A stretch of 64,000 nucleotides of DNA from Conoideocrella luteorostrata (GCA_032433595.1 JASWJB010000055.1:107803-171802); one strand, 5' to 3'. Shown: positions 46,255 through 59,198, counted from the first letter of the stretch. The notes: generated from the sequence alone by a model not told the origin. Program-made: numbers and translations.

Positions 46255-47473
46255 ATGCCCTCAAAACCCCGCGGCTCGCTCGGCCGCGTCCTCGTCATCG
46301 GCGGCAACGGCTTTCTCGGCCACCACATCGTCAATCAAGCCGTCGCCCACTGGACCACCACGACCGTCTCGTCCATCGACCTCCGGTGCGACAAGAACCG
46401 CAATAGCCACGCCAGCTACCACGAATGCGACATCACCGACCGGCCCAAGCTGCAGGCGCTCCTCGAGCAGCTCAAGCCCGACGTGGTCATCCACACGGCC
46501 AGCCCGACCGCCAGCGGCGAGAGCAAAACCGTCAAGGAGCTCTTTCGAAAGGTCAATGTGGAGGGGACGAGGTCCGTCGTTGAGGCCTGCCAGCAGGTCG
46601 TGGAGGTGAAGGCCCTGGTGTACACTAGCTCGGCGAGCGTCATTTCAGATAACCAGAATGATTTGGTGAACGCAGATGAGAGGTGGCCTGTCATACGGGG
46701 GGCCCAACAAAAGGAGTACTACTCTGAGACGAAGGTAGGTAGGGTCGAACAGAAACCCGTATCCTATCCTATCCTATCCTATTCTAACCCCCTCCCCCCC
46801 TCGAACACAAGAGCTAACTCCTTTTTAATAAAAAAAAAAGGCCGCCGCCGAAGAACTCGCCCTCCTCGCCAATCGCTCCTCGCTACTTACCACGGCCCTC
46901 CGCCCAGCCGGCATCTTCGGCGAAGGCGACGTCCAAACCCTCGCGGGCTTCCTCAAAGCCTACCACACGGGCAAATCTCACATCCAGCTCGGCGACAACA
47001 CCAACATCTTCGACTTCACCTACGTCGGCAACGTCGCCCATGCGCACCTCCTCGCCGCCCAAGCCCTCCTCCTGACCTCCAAGGCCACCACCACGCCGCT
47101 CGACCACGAACGCGTCGATGGGCAGGTTTTCATCATTACCAACGACTCGCCCTGCTACTTCTGGGACTTTGCCCGCGCGGTGTGGGCAGCCGCAGGCAAT
47201 ACGGCCGGCACGGAGGGTGTGTGGACATTGGGCAGGGGTACAAGTCTCACCCTGGGGGGCTTGAGTGAGATTTTCTACAGCATCATAGGGAAACCGCCTA
47301 CCTTTACGAGGACGAGGGCCAACATGGCTACAATGACGAGGTACTATAACATTACAAAGGCAAAGAGTGTGCTGGGGTACGAGCCGCTGTGGACGCTGCA
47401 GGACGGTGTGGCCAGGGGCGTGACTTGGTTTTTGGACGAGGAGAAGAAGAAGGGCGTCATCAAGGCGCAGTAA
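46255..47473 (+). CDS. erg26: Sterol-4-alpha-carboxylate 3-dehydrogenase (ERG26)
   Basis: Two exons, 46255-46734 and 46841-47473, encode 370 residues. It is an NAD(P)-dependent 3-beta-hydroxysteroid dehydrogenase/isomerase-family enzyme that oxidatively decarboxylates 4-alpha-carboxysterols during C-4 demethylation in ergosterol synthesis, at the ER. The Rossmann motif is GGNGFLG (residues 16-22), followed by the acidic SSIDL, then VVIHTASPTASGES and NVEGTRSVVEAC. The catalytic YxxxK is Tyr156-Lys160 at the very end of exon 1 (YYSETK). Exon 2 begins AAAEELALLANRSSLLTTAL with RPAGIFGEGD, as in the family. The C-terminus ends TWFLDEEKKKGVIKAQ without a clear ER signal. The intron is unusual: it has TATCC repeats, and its 3' splice site follows an A10 run instead of a pyrimidine tract. 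Confidence 0.93.
46760..46779 (+). repeat. TATCC pentamer array in the ERG26 intron
   Basis: Four perfect TATCC units plus a degenerate fifth, starting 25 bp inside the intron. Confidence 0.9.
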
Positions 47474-49026
47474 TGGCAGCGTTCCCCGATGAATTAATTC
47501 CTCAGCATCGCGCAGGAAATGAGTTGGTTTGGAGGACATTATGATGAGCTGCAAAATATGGCGATGGTCATGATGGTGAAGCAAATAAATGTAAAGAGCC
47601 CATCCAAAGAGTGTACATTGTTGGAGGGAAAAAAAAAAAATCAACTAGTCAGTATGTAATAATTGTTGCGTGCTGGATACACCTAGTGGGATGCTAGACG
47701 TGGTACGTGGATTGTCGGTATTAGTTATCATCGTAGGAGTCGTAAGATGTAGGACGCACGTAAAAAACGGAAAGCGAAACACAAGTCAGATGTAAAGTAG
47801 TTGACAGATAGTTGTTGAGTTCATCTACTAACAGGCTGGACTCGACCTTTTATGTGCCGAGTCTGTCACATGAGTGACCCAAGTAATCTGTGCTAGCTAT
47901 GGCTATCTCAATATGTAACAATAATGCCCTTCCACTGGGCATCTAAATGATCACCTTCCGTCAATATACTTTCATTCTCATGCATCCATTTCATGGCAAA
48001 TATTGGCATGTTGCCCAACTAAACACACACACTCACTCACTTGGGTCTTTCACGGCCACATGTCGTAATCATCGGAGTTGATTCTCCTCCATCTAGGTCA
48101 ATCGACCCGACTAAACTACCTATCACCAATGTCTTCGCTATGAAATCTCACAACCCTAACATCCCCACAACAAAACCTTCGCCACTTATGAAGTGAATCA
48201 AACACCTTATCCTTTATACAAAAGGACAACCGAAAACAATGGGCAAGAAGAAAATAAAAGAATAACAGCCCGTCCTCACATAGCACTAGCCAATTGTTTA
48301 GTTTGGCTCCTCTCTCTGCAATTTTGCTCACCATGGTCAAATAGCACTTCGTCCGCACACCACGCCATGTTAAATTGAAGAGACCCTAGGAATATAACCC
48401 GTCACTGACCACGGGAATCACTTCATCCAAACTAGAGAAAGTAGAAATAGAAGAAGAGAAAACAAGTTGTTTAACAGAGTCGAGCCTCGAGTATTTATTC
48501 CCCTAAAAAGGTAAAATTGGGAAGAATACGTGGCGAGGACAATGAATGAATTGAATCGAAGTGGCCAGCTCCAGCTGGAAATAACGCGGTTCTTCTGTGG
48601 TCGTTGGGGCTAAAGGGCCTCCGCGGCTTGTCAAGTGAGCGATGAAATCCGAGTGCACGTTCCTTCACCGGCGTGTCCTTAATTAAAAGTAAAGACGAGA
48701 GCAGAAGCTGGCTTTGGGCGGAAGGAAAAAAAGAAAAAGACTCCATCATCGTCTTGTCAAGCATCTTCGACGATGGAGATGAGAATAAATAAGAAGACCA
48801 ACGAGAAACAAACTATCGTGTGAAAGCGTGGGGGTCCTTTTTGATAAAAATTTTTTTTTGGTTTATCAAATGACAAAAGTCATAATAAAACGCCGTGAAT
48901 AATGCATATGGCTACACCCAAAATCATATCTTTTGTTTTGTGTATGACAAAGAGCGCTTATGCTAAAATTGAACCGTTTGCGTAGCTTTTTGGTCGTAAA
49001 AGATGCTGGAAGTGCCAAAGGCTTCA
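47474..49026. other. Convergent intergenic gap between ERG26 and LRG1
   Basis: 1.55 kb, A/T-richer than average, with A runs at 47629-47640 and about 48722-48742 and a T run at about 48850-48860. Holds both 3' UTRs; no gene and no copy of the 9-bp motif were found. Confidence 0.6.
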
Positions 49027-52000
49027 TCACGAATCTCCACCAACGCCAAGGCCGCCTGCTCGACGGCCCCAACCCGAGTTGCGCCACTCCCCGCGCTGCC
49101 CGTCTGAGCTGCTCAGGTGGCTATCGGAATGATTGCATCGGGGATCGTAGGGACCTCGAGGGTGCTCTCCGGGTCCGGATCCTGGCCCAGACGGCCATTT
49201 CTGCGGTGGTGTATCTTGACCTTGATTATTTGGGTGAGACGATGGATCTTGAACACGTCGCACGGTCCTCTCGCCTTGCCAAACTGACGGGTCGGTTTCT
49301 ACACGCTTGGGAGGGGACCGCGTTGATACATCCTGCCTATTGTAGACTTCGCTGACGTCCGATATGGGCATTTGACCTCTGCGATCTTGGAAGCGCTTGA
49401 GAATCTCTTTGGTCGGGATCTCGCCACTGTTGCTAAAGATGTAAGGATCATTTAGCAGATTGAGTAGTTCATCAGGGACCTAACCCAAGGATCGTCAGTA
49501 TTTCTATTTGAAAAGGGGGAGGGAGAGAAGGGGGTTGCTAACCTGACACATCTCTTCAATATTGTTGATGAGCATTTCCACGGCGTCAATGACGTATATA
49601 GCCTCGCTGTCCAGAGCGGGAGCCTTTGAAGCGTTGGTCAAGATATTGGGGGCGATGACGGTTGCAAGGTTTCTGATATCCATCTTGGACCCCACCTCCT
49701 CGTCAAGCTGATGGAAAGATCCGGCCCATTTCAAGAAAGTGAATAGGATTTCAAGACTATCGCGGTGGCTCTTGGGCAAAAGACAGCACGCCAAGTGCAA
49801 GCACTGCTTTCTCTTCTCGGGTTCGGGGATTTTTGCCGCGCTGATCCACAGCCGATATAGCTTGTGTGTCATGAGAGGGTCGGGAAGATCTCGAAGGTAG
49901 CGCTTCAAAAGTGCTGCCAATTGCACAACCGGCTGTTCCATGAAATTAACAACGTCACAGCCTTCTTGGTTAATCTTTTCAACCAACTCTTGTTGCTTTT
50001 TGATGTTGCCATTCTTTCGGAACACACCCTCAACTGACAGGTCCATCTTCCGCATTGAGGCAATAATGTCGTCCACAACCGCGGGAATGCGCAAGGGACC
50101 AGGACCGACACCATCTGTCGAATCAGCGCCATCCCGTTCGATAATCACCTCCAAGGGAACTCCAAATACGCCCTTCTTCTTGACATTTTTATTCTTGTCA
50201 TTCTTGAATGCTTTGCCCAGATTCTTCCAGAAAGTCGGTTGTTTCCGAGACTCAATGAAATTTAGGAGCTCGTCAAGAGTCACCTCTTGCTCAACCAAAG
50301 GATGCATCGTCAACACAGCCAGGTGGCGGACATTAAAGTATTCAAGGCCAGAAAGTTCGGGGAAGAACTTGCGCAACATGCGAGTGGGAATAGCCTCGGC
50401 AGAGCGCATATCAGGATCTCTACCAGCTGATTGCGTCCGCTGATGGCCCGGAGGTCGCATTCCGTCGGGACCAGGGCTACGGAAGAGATCTCGACGAGCG
50501 TCTTGCTCACGTTTTTGCTGTTGCTCGCGAGACTGTTCCACAGCAACGATTCGGGGTATATCATCAAGTGTGATAGCGTCGTTCTGTCCGAACATCAGAT
50601 CCGTTGATCCTTGCAGGTCGTTTCTATGTTCATCGCCGCCAGCAGAGCTAGGGCGTGGCCCTTTGCCGTCGGCATCCATAACGCGCGAAGACCTCGCCTG
50701 ACGAACACTTGTGGACAGATGACGGTCAAGACGGGTACTGCGCAGTCTACGGACTTCGTTGAGGGTGTTCTCATATGTTGATTCGCGATTGTTCTCCTTG
50801 TTCTCTCTGGAGCCCGCATACGACTTGGATCTTAAGTCCGATGAAAGAAAAGGCGGTGCGCCAAGTTTGTTGCCAGAGGCTGCGGCAGACGCATTGTCAC
50901 TAGTGTAAGGCAACGTGCCGTTACTGCGAAGAATATCCAGTAATCGGGCCAGGGCAACCTTCAGCAGAAATACGTATTGGCCAAGCTTGGTGACGTGCTC
51001 GAAAGCCAAGGCACCGTCTGTGTTAACTGCAACACATTTGTTGCAATATATCTTGCCATCAAATGCATTGTGTTGAGCCTCTCCAAGAGTCCGTCCCAAT
51101 TCCTTCCCGCATCGCCCGCACTTGACACAAGCAAGGTGCCACCGTAGGTCCCCATTCTTTGCACATTCGTCCTCAACAGACCGGTTACAAAGCGGACAAT
51201 GATCTGAGTCTTTAGCAGAAAGGTTTGCACCCCCCATCGTCAATTGCATTAAACCCTCGTCGGTTTTGTAGGTCTCAAAATCGTTCAAATCATTCAAAAG
51301 TTGATCCAGACCATTGCTAACACCAGAATCTCTTTCGAGACGTAAGGCCCCTTGTAAGCAAATTCTGATCAACAGCTTGAGATAGTGCGCTAAGCCGGTA
51401 ACAAGGGAAAGAAGCTCTTGTGTAACCCCCAACTTTCGTACGGTCGTGTCTTGAGTTTTCGATAGGAGGGAGAAAAAGGAGACTATCTTTTTGCAGAGAA
51501 GCTTAGCCTCGCGACCATAAGACAGACCTACTCATAAAATGGGAGTGTCAGTGAACCTTCATTTTCGTTTATTTATGTTCACGAAAGCCTTCTTCTCACA
51601 CTTGCATGGTTGCCCGTCAGGGATCATGCAGATGTGAGAACTTCAACTTACCCTTTTCATTATTCGCAAGCACCAACTGGTCCAGCCTGTCCGCCGTTTG
51701 GAAGAGTACTTCTACGTGCCAAATGAAGCGCTTTGCTACAAGAACACCGTCAACGTATGCACCATTACTGACGTGAAGGAGCATATCCGATATGCACGCA
51801 GCTGAGGATTCTTCAAACGTTGACAGAACGCTCCAGATACGGTAGACCTTCTCCTCCATACGCTCTTCCTCGACTCGAATTAATTCCCTGGCAGCATCAT
51901 CCTTTGGTTCTGGTGGTATGTCACCAGGCATGTCACTGGCTTGGCCGAGCCGAACGTTCCAAAACTTGTGAATCATGTAACATTCGGGATGCCAGTGCTG

Positions 52001-52834
52001 ATTCTGCCCGTTGCGGAAGATCTCGACGAACTGCTTCAAGATGGCTGTTTGGCAGCCGTTGCACCGCTGTGCAAACTGCGTTGAATAATGGTAGTGGCAG
52101 TACACGTTTCCGTCATGCTCGTAATAGCTGTCTTGAGCCCCAAATACAGTTGAGCAAAGTGAACATGTAAAGTGGTCAACATGGTACTTTCGTTCCAAGG
52201 CGGTGATGTAGGACCCTCGCAGTGCTCCTCCGCACTGGTAGCAGAGCAAGCCCAGCCGTCGAAAGTAATCAGTCTCACAGAGTGGATACGGCCCATCGCC
52301 ATTCTCGTCCTCTGCTGGGAAGAACTTGGATGCCACGATCTCACCACAATCCTACAGATCAGAAAGTCAGCAAAGGAGACTAAAGGCTAGTCGTTGATTT
52401 CAGAAGTACAGCGGACAGACAACCACGGCCGTGGTGTCGTGATCCACCCTCCACTCCAGCCGAAATATACGTACGCGACACTTAAAACAATCCAAATGAA
52501 AGGTGCCATCCAGGGCTCGCACAAATTGGCCAGTCAATGGCTCTCCGCATTTTTTGCATATCCTCATCTGGCCACTAGCGGTTCGTCCATTTCTTTGTCG
52601 CGATCGGTTTCTCTCCCCGCTCTTGCGAGGTGGAGGTTCGTCAGTCCATGCTCCAGGGAAAGCACCGGGCATGCTGGAGCCAGAACTAGTAGGTTTGAGG
52701 CGGTAGGTACTATCTGGCGTCCGCGTTCTCGAACCTCCATTCTGCCAATTTCTGTCACTCGGGTAGCCGGATTCGGAGCCCGAGTAGTCGCCGCGAAGAC
52801 GGTCGGTAGATGGCCTGCCGTGATCCGACGCCAT
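49027..52834 (-). CDS. lrg1: LIM-domain Rho GTPase-activating protein (LRG1-type)
   Basis: Four exons, 52834-52475, 52351-51652, 51527-49543 and 49479-49027, encode 1165 residues. Three LIM zinc fingers plus a C-terminal RhoGAP domain define the LRG1 group, GAPs acting mainly on Rho1 to restrain cell-wall synthesis and polar tip growth. LIM1 starts at about residue 93 (CKKCGEPLTGQFVRALDG), with exons 1 and 2 joining at FKCR-DCGEIV. LIM2 starts at about 157 (CYQCGGALRGSYITALERKY). LIM3 is at about 460-520 (CPLCNRSVEDEC ... CGRCGKELGRTLGEAQ). The RhoGAP domain spans about 805-1000, with the arginine finger in SVEGVFRKNGN and the conserved KRYLRDLPDPLM and RNLATVIAPNIL. The tail (exon 4) is Gly/Ser/Pro-rich. 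A Ser/Arg-rich linker lies between LIM3 and the GAP domain. Length is normal for the group. Confidence 0.94.
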
Positions 52835-53219
52835 GGGGGGCTGATTATTCGGCGAGGGCCAGCAACACTAAAGCCAGCAACTTGTCGCCTCCCGTATCGA
52901 AATCTTGACTGTCGTGGGTGCAATACTGGAAACGCAGAAACGGGGGTGCGTCGATGTGAGCTCCCGTCTCAGCGCCAAGTATGCAACAAGAACGGACGAG
53001 GGGTAGGTCTCGCGGTCGGCATCAGCTGCTAATGATGGTCAAATGCAACACAGATGCCAATTGAAGATGCAGCAAGGATGTTCGAGTATACGGACGACTC
53101 CTCGGCGAGCTGGCGTCGCAAGTCAACTGCGTTGCGGTGTTCGCGTGACTGCCCAACGGCGGCGGCGAGCGTCTAGGGTCAAGACTCTGTTTCAGGCAAC
53201 GGGGGGGATGAGCAGCGCC

Positions 53220-53246
53220 GACGACGACGACGACGACGACGACGAC
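53220..53246 (+). repeat. GAC trinucleotide microsatellite (9 units)
   Basis: Perfect GAC units about 400 bp upstream of the LRG1 start codon; probably promoter or 5' UTR. Confidence 0.9.
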
Positions 53247-56200
53247 GGCGCGGTGACGCTATGTTGTTGTCGAGCGTGTAGATGCGAAAAGGGTTCGTTA
53301 GTAAGGCTGAAGCATGCGGAATATTTGAAATCAGTCAAAGGGCGGTGGGGTAGAATAATGGCGGGCGGCAGCGACGTCGACGATGCGGCTGCAGAATGAC
53401 GGTAGCGATGTATGTTTGGTGGTGCTGGAGATGTAGTTGGCGTTTGCGTTTGCGTTGGCTGGTTGGGAGAGACGGTCAGCCAACAGGCAGGTCAACCAGC
53501 ACCACCAGACTGGTTGACCGGGTTGTCGTCAGGAAAGGCCAGTGGACCAGTTACGTCTGTACGCTGTTACCCTGCGAGGTAGGAACCCGTTGGCGGTAGA
53601 GTCAGGCACTTGAGCAGTGGGGCGCTGGAGCACAGGAGCACTGGAGCACTTTTTGGGGGCAAGGGGGGCAGGGGAGGCAGGGGATGCGGCGCATGTCGCG
53701 CTAGGCCAGAGCGAGAAGCGCCTGGCAGAAGGATCAAACAGCTGGATGAAAGGGGATTGGAGGAAGCATTCATTGTGCTCAATTTGCTCAATTTCTTCAA
53801 TACAGCCGCCCGACGTCTGGCATCAGACTCCCAGTTCCTCAAGCGGACATGAAGAGATAGCAGGAATCCACAGTTATCCTAATCAGCTGCCTAGTACTCC
53901 GTACTTCGTACGTTACGGCGTAGTTGAATAGCTACCTTGGTAATGACTGCATGCTGCCGGGTACAACCAGACACCGCCTGGTACAGGAAGCGAGCAGGGA
54001 GGACGAAGGCGTCAGCTGGGGCGGCACCTTCAATATAGACACCAATACGCACCGACAGGCACCAAGAATAGCAACAACGCTGCGCAAGTCTTGTCCTACT
54101 AGAGACGGAATTGGAGGCGGAAATGGAGGCGAAAATGAAAATAGAAATAGGGTGGCCACGTCGTCGCTGCTGCCCAACCGCTCTAGCAGATGCAATACAG
54201 AAATCCGGACGCCGTACTCCGTATTCTTCGATGCAACACAACTTATCGTTTGGCTCAATGTATACAAGCTTGTGTCTGCCTGCACATGACACCACTTGCA
54301 TCGTCCAGGGGTACACTGCAGCGTCGAAGCGATCCTATACCGTATCGTAGGTACGTACTTACTCCGTACTTGCCGAAGTGAGCAGTCGTGCAACCAACAG
54401 CACAGAAACCGGCATAGAAAGGGTCGCAAACACAAACACAAACACTCTCACGGTGTGGTGCAGGTGAGATAAGTGATATTCCAGGTATCACGCTTGACTT
54501 GCTTGCTTGCTCCCTGGAAAGACGTCAGTCTCCACATTCTTGTGTTGTACGGAGAGTTAGTTAGACGGCGCCGCGGCTGGTTTCCCAACAGTGACGAAGC
54601 AAAGCGTGGTTGCAAGCTGTGGCTAAACTAGTACTCCACCAACTGCGGGACCTCAAGTATCGCAATTTCCCTCCTCCAACGCAGATGAACATGCACTTTG
54701 TTGGCAAGTTGGTAAGCGCGCACACCCCCTTCAATGCTCACATTGACATGATGGCTGTTCAGCACGAACTACACTGTCGGTCGTCCTGGCCAGACTGCTG
54801 CAGAATGACGAGAAATCCGCCGTCTTCGCATATGAAGCTGAGGCTGTTCGATGGGTTTGCGTGTCTAGCTTTGGCGCTATCTGCATCTTGCAAGCTGGCA
54901 TGATTTATTTCGCATCGTGCGGTTTGTTTTCATACGGAGTGTTTGCTGGCAGGCTGGGCTGGCCGGGCCGGCTTCTACGAAGCACCCTATATTGAGCGCA
55001 TCCTTCCTATGCCGCCCGCCCAGCAGTCACTTCCCAAGCTACCAGCCAGTTCAACAAACATGCGGAGTATCAAAAAAAGAATGGTATTGTCAATTGATGA
55101 TTCATCGCAGAACAGCGGCGCTTGTATCATTGTTGGCCCCAACCTGAAATTCTCCGGTCCGTTGTGTTTCCCGAGAGCAAATAGAGTTTCGGCTCCGTCC
55201 ACTGGACTGGGGTTCAATTCGGTGGATGCAAATCTGTCCCTACTTGCCATGCTCTACCCTCGTTGCCCGGTTCCTAGATGATCCTCATCTCGCAGCAGCT
55301 CTCTGCGAGGGATTCTATTTGTGAGACAACTACGGAGTGCTCCGGAGCTATGTCACTGCAAATCTAGTTACCGCCATCCTGAGAGCGGATGGCACTGAGC
55401 AGCGGTCACGCAGTCACGTTTGCTCCATAGTTACCAATGTTGCCGGGATTGTGTCATTGGCCATTGTGCTCACCTTTTTTTTTTTTCAGCCTTTCGATCT
55501 TGGTCCCGCATTATCCCCGCATTTTGAAGTGCCTCCTTTTGCTGTGAGCAGCAGGCGAGAAGACGACGAATAATAATAAACCAACATAATCATCTAAGTT
55601 TTCTTCTCCCTCGTGAAGCAGCAGACTTTCTCGCTGAAATAATGAGGTAGCAAGACCAATTGCCTAAGAGCGATGATGACATCAATGTCCAAGGAACACA
55701 AGAGACATGCGGAGCCCTAGCAGTCCCGAGCCAGCCCCAAATGAGTCCTACTAGTAACTAAATCACTGCCAAGATGCAAGACCAGGGCCGCTAGTTGAGT
55801 TCAACGTTTCCGCCTCAGGTTCTTTGTCCCAGCATCAAAAAAGACGGTCGGTCCTTGTCGAAATTGCAGAGTACCACAATTGCCACACGTGTACGGACTA
55901 CCTCGGGAGCAACCAAGAGTAGGAGTACTCCGTAGTCGCAACACGCTGCTGCAGGGGCCCCTTGGTACTACATCAGTTGAAATTGTTATACGTCGTTCTC
56001 TGTACTCTGTACGGAGTACCTGGGTTTAATATTGTCTTAGTACTCCCCCGTATAGCTACTCGTGCCTTTTTCTTTCTGGCCCAGGTGACCATTAGAGTGA
56101 TAAGCAGCACCTTTAGGTGGATAGGAGCGTGAGTACTCCGTAGTACACTCCATCTCCTGCAGACCAGCCTTTTGTACGGAGTACACCGTAAAGCTTTCAA

Positions 56201-56986
56201 ATATATCGTAGCATCAAAGGCCCCCCCCTCCCCCCAACCCTGACCCTGCGACTAGTTAGTAAAGCGAAATTCTTGGCGAGAGATAATAAGATTCTAGTGG
56301 AGATTATGCCACCACCTCGATGGACCTGTCGATCTACATGATACCAGTGATAAGGTCAATGATCCGGTCTGTAGAGACTGCATGCCGTTTGTTTTTCATG
56401 AGCCCCAATGAGAACAGATAGTCAAGAGAGTCATTTGGCCCCGACCCGGCTACGATTGTTGCAGTCCTGCACGAGAACGGACAGAGTTTCACGCAGCGCA
56501 CACATCACACATGAGAAAGCTCCCTTGCACTCTGGTCTTTCAAATTATGTTCCAACAGGCGCAAGGCATGGCAATCACGGCGAGGGACTTGCTTCACTGC
56601 AATTTCTCCCCAAACAAAGATACATGAGCTTATGGGTTTGCCACCGCCGCTGACAATAAATATCCAGGAACGTGCGTGGATCGTCGGGAATCATACCATG
56701 CCACAGGAATAAATCGTGTGCGAGCAGTCAGAAGTAGCTTTCATCTCTTGAGCGGCCACCGTAACAAACAGACTTTGCCTTCAGCTTTAATTAGTCATAA
56801 CGCAGGCGGTTATACGGAGTACACACCTCTTGGGGATGGGCCTGAGAGTCACTCAGAAAATATCAACAAAGACTTCATCAGGTGATAATCGTCTATTATA
56901 ATTATTATGTTCATTACTTATACAGTAAACTTATCTTTAATTTTACTGTACTGTACTGCACAGTGCTAGTATAAGTTTCTGTTTTT

Positions 56987-57042
56987 ATTACTCATTGCTC
57001 ATTACTCATTGCTCATTACCCATTGCTCATTACCCATTGTTC
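56987..57042 (+). repeat. 14-bp tandem repeat (4 units)
   Basis: Two perfect units ATTACTCATTGCTC, then a unit with ACC for ACT, then one with a further change to TTC. It lies about 85 bp upstream of dispersed-repeat copy C. Confidence 0.9.
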
Positions 57043-57127
57043 TTGTTCATTATGCAACTGCACTGTTCATCCTGCGGAACTCAGCTGAACTACAACTAAG
57101 GCAAATTAGTTCCTTACTGTGAAAGTC

Positions 57128-57215
57128 GAATTGTTAGTTAAATGGGGGTATAGCCGGCCTTAATAATGCAAACCTATAAATCGTGATAGGCCTATGAGTA
57201 ACGAAAACAAAAAGT
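57128..57215 (+). repeat. Dispersed repeat, copy C
   Basis: Same family as 18277-18393: GAATTGTTAGTTAA, GGGTATAGCCGGC, AACCTATAAATCGTGATAGG, CCTATGAGTAACG, then an A-rich tail (AAAACAAAAAG). The TGTTCTCCGG block is deleted here. Confidence 0.55.
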
Positions 57216-57514
57216 ATAGCAGCTAGTACTTCACAGTGCAGATATCAGCATGTGCTTAAAGCATTAAAAGTCCACATAGAAAAGTACAATGGAACTTATA
57301 ATACTCATGAAGCTGAGATATTCTACAGATCTGAAGCAGAGCAAAGAGGACTTGAAGGGAATGGACGAAGCATATTCACACACTGCAGTTTTGTCTCGTC
57401 ATAATTAAATATAACCACGTGCGGTCCAAATTGCAAAGTCGCGTAAATAACAATCCGCACTGCCAAACTGTACACACTAACATTCAAATATTTCGACTTG
57501 GCAAGTGCGGTCGC

Positions 57515-59198
57515 TCATTTTCCCCTTACAAGGGTTTTCAACCTTCTCTCAATCTGATTTCTTCCCTCCAAGGTCTCCCACACGTGATGCGGCGCGCCAT
57601 TAACTATATCCCACTGTTTCAAATTATCCGTCAATTTTGTCAAGTCCCTCTGTTTCTTCTCCCACTCCGTATTACGCTTAATTTCCGTTCCTGAACTCAC
57701 AATCACCAATGGGGTGTCTTTCTCCTGAATCTGTCGGCTTGCTTGGACATCTCGCTTTGTGAAGGATTCAAGGACCAGGCTCTCCTGAAGTTTGGCAAAG
57801 ATAGATTTGCTGCTTTGCGAGGCTGACCGTCCATAAACGCGGTCTTTGGAGTTTCGGCCTCTGAAGATAGCGCCTGGGAGACGCTCCAGTCCAAGGGGAG
57901 AGATGACACCACGTAGCCAGAGAAAGAAGCCTCGTCCTGCAGATGCCCACGGACCTAGAAGGTCTTCGTGAAGAGGATCAATGAGTAAGATACCTTTGAC
58001 ATCAGATCCGTGGCGGGATGAGAATACTCGTGAGTAGAGAGAGCCAATGCCTGCACTGGCGACGACCCACGGTCCGTTCTCACCGGCCTTAACCAGGGCT
58101 TCACTTAGGACATCGACGGCAAAGCCGGCAGATAGCGGTGAAGGTGCCGTATCAGACCACGCCATCCCAGGTCGATCGGCAAAGCAATAGCGAGAGATCG
58201 AACCGTTTTTGATGGCATTGTCTGCAAAACTCCACAATCCTTGCTCAACAGGCTGCTCGCCTCCTTCAAATAGTACAGTCGGCAGCTCTTTCCCAAGTGT
58301 GTTGGTTCTATTTCCCTGGCAGTAAACATGGATACGGTACTTGTCTCCATCAACGGCGTACATCTTGCCCGGTGCAGCAAAGCCGGCATCCAAAGCACGA
58401 AGGATAACGGTGAGCGTGATGAGAGCCACAGCAACCACCATGACGACATACGCAATAGTCGAAACCATTACCGCAGTCCATTCGGTGAGAGTTCGTCTCG
58501 TTTCAGCACGCCCGGTCAGCCGTTCTTCCTCCTCCTCCTTGCCCCATTTGACCATCCGATCTGTGAGTAATGTCCAAAGACTCATGAGTAGAGCCCAGAT
58601 TACAGTGGCAATGCCAACCCAGTCTTCTTCATATCTTGTTTGCTGAACAGCAAGAAGAATTATCATGTCAAGAAGTAATAGGAACTATAAGATGACGCAG
58701 TTCAGCATGCTGTATATTTTTTGGAAATTTGTTTTTACATGAATGTTTCAATATGGAATTGAATACACTTACAGACATCACAAAGGACAAGATCCGAACT
58801 GCCTTTGCCGGCACGCCAAAGAATATGAGGACAAAGCCCATGTTGGCAAGCGACAAACTGGCAAAGCTGAATGCAAGAAAGCCACTGCCTCTGGTATGGA
58901 AGCCTGGTGGAGTCGCAAATGTAGACACCAGAAGAAGAACCCACCAAGCAAATGTAATGATTGTGAACAAGACTGTCAAATAGCGCAAGATTCGAATGCT
59001 CCATAGATTGTATGGCGACACGGCGGGGTCGTCTGGCGTAAGTAGTACTCGGTTCGAGTCAACGCGGTTCGGTAGCAGTCGAGTGTGCTCATCGGGTGGT
59101 GCATGTTCAGCTCCATCGACAGAGGCGCGATTTCCACGTTCGTGGCCATCTTGGCCATCTTGGTCATCGTCGTCCTTCTTCTTGCTGAAGAGAGGCAT
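57515..59198 (-). CDS. Multi-span membrane protein with alpha/beta-hydrolase domain (DUF2417 family)
   Basis: Two exons, 59198-58773 and 58684-57515, encode 531 residues. ATG at 59198 (MPLFSKKKDDDDQDGQ). A hydrophilic N-terminus of about 70 residues precedes five or six membrane spans (YLTVLFTIITFAWWVLLLVS; FLAFSFASLSLANMGFVLIF; FVMS-FLLLLDMIILLAV across the splice; GIATVIWALLMSLWTLLT; TIAYVVMVVAVALITLTVIL). A soluble alpha/beta-hydrolase-like domain follows (RIHVYCQGNR, VLFEGGEQPVEQGLW, ADRPGMAWSD, GILLIDPLHEDLL). The nucleophile elbow reads VASAG where GxSxG is usual; the Ser and final Gly are kept. Candidate Asp and His lie in LLIDPLHED and NGAPHHVWE. This is the layout of fungal DUF2417 proteins, often annotated as mitochondrial integral membrane proteins. 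Substrate unknown; whether it is catalytic is open. Confidence 0.85.

Larger units (their letters stand above)
52835..57514. other. Gene-poor 4.7-kb stretch
   Basis: Contains the LRG1 promoter with a GAC trinucleotide array (53220-53246), eight exact copies of the TACGGAGTA motif (53895-56821), a C-rich run at 56221-56237, a 14-bp tandem repeat (56987-57042) and the third copy of the dispersed repeat (57128-57215). Frames such as 53932-54441 minus and 54610-54903 plus carry no recognisable protein. Confidence 0.6.

Noticed and set aside
46883..47644. Minus-strand frame of 253 codons
   Set aside because: Antisense of ERG26 exon 2, which has clear family sequence on the plus strand.
53932..54441. 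Minus-strand frame of 169 codons
   Set aside because: No recognisable content; overlaps several other random-looking frames and two motif copies.
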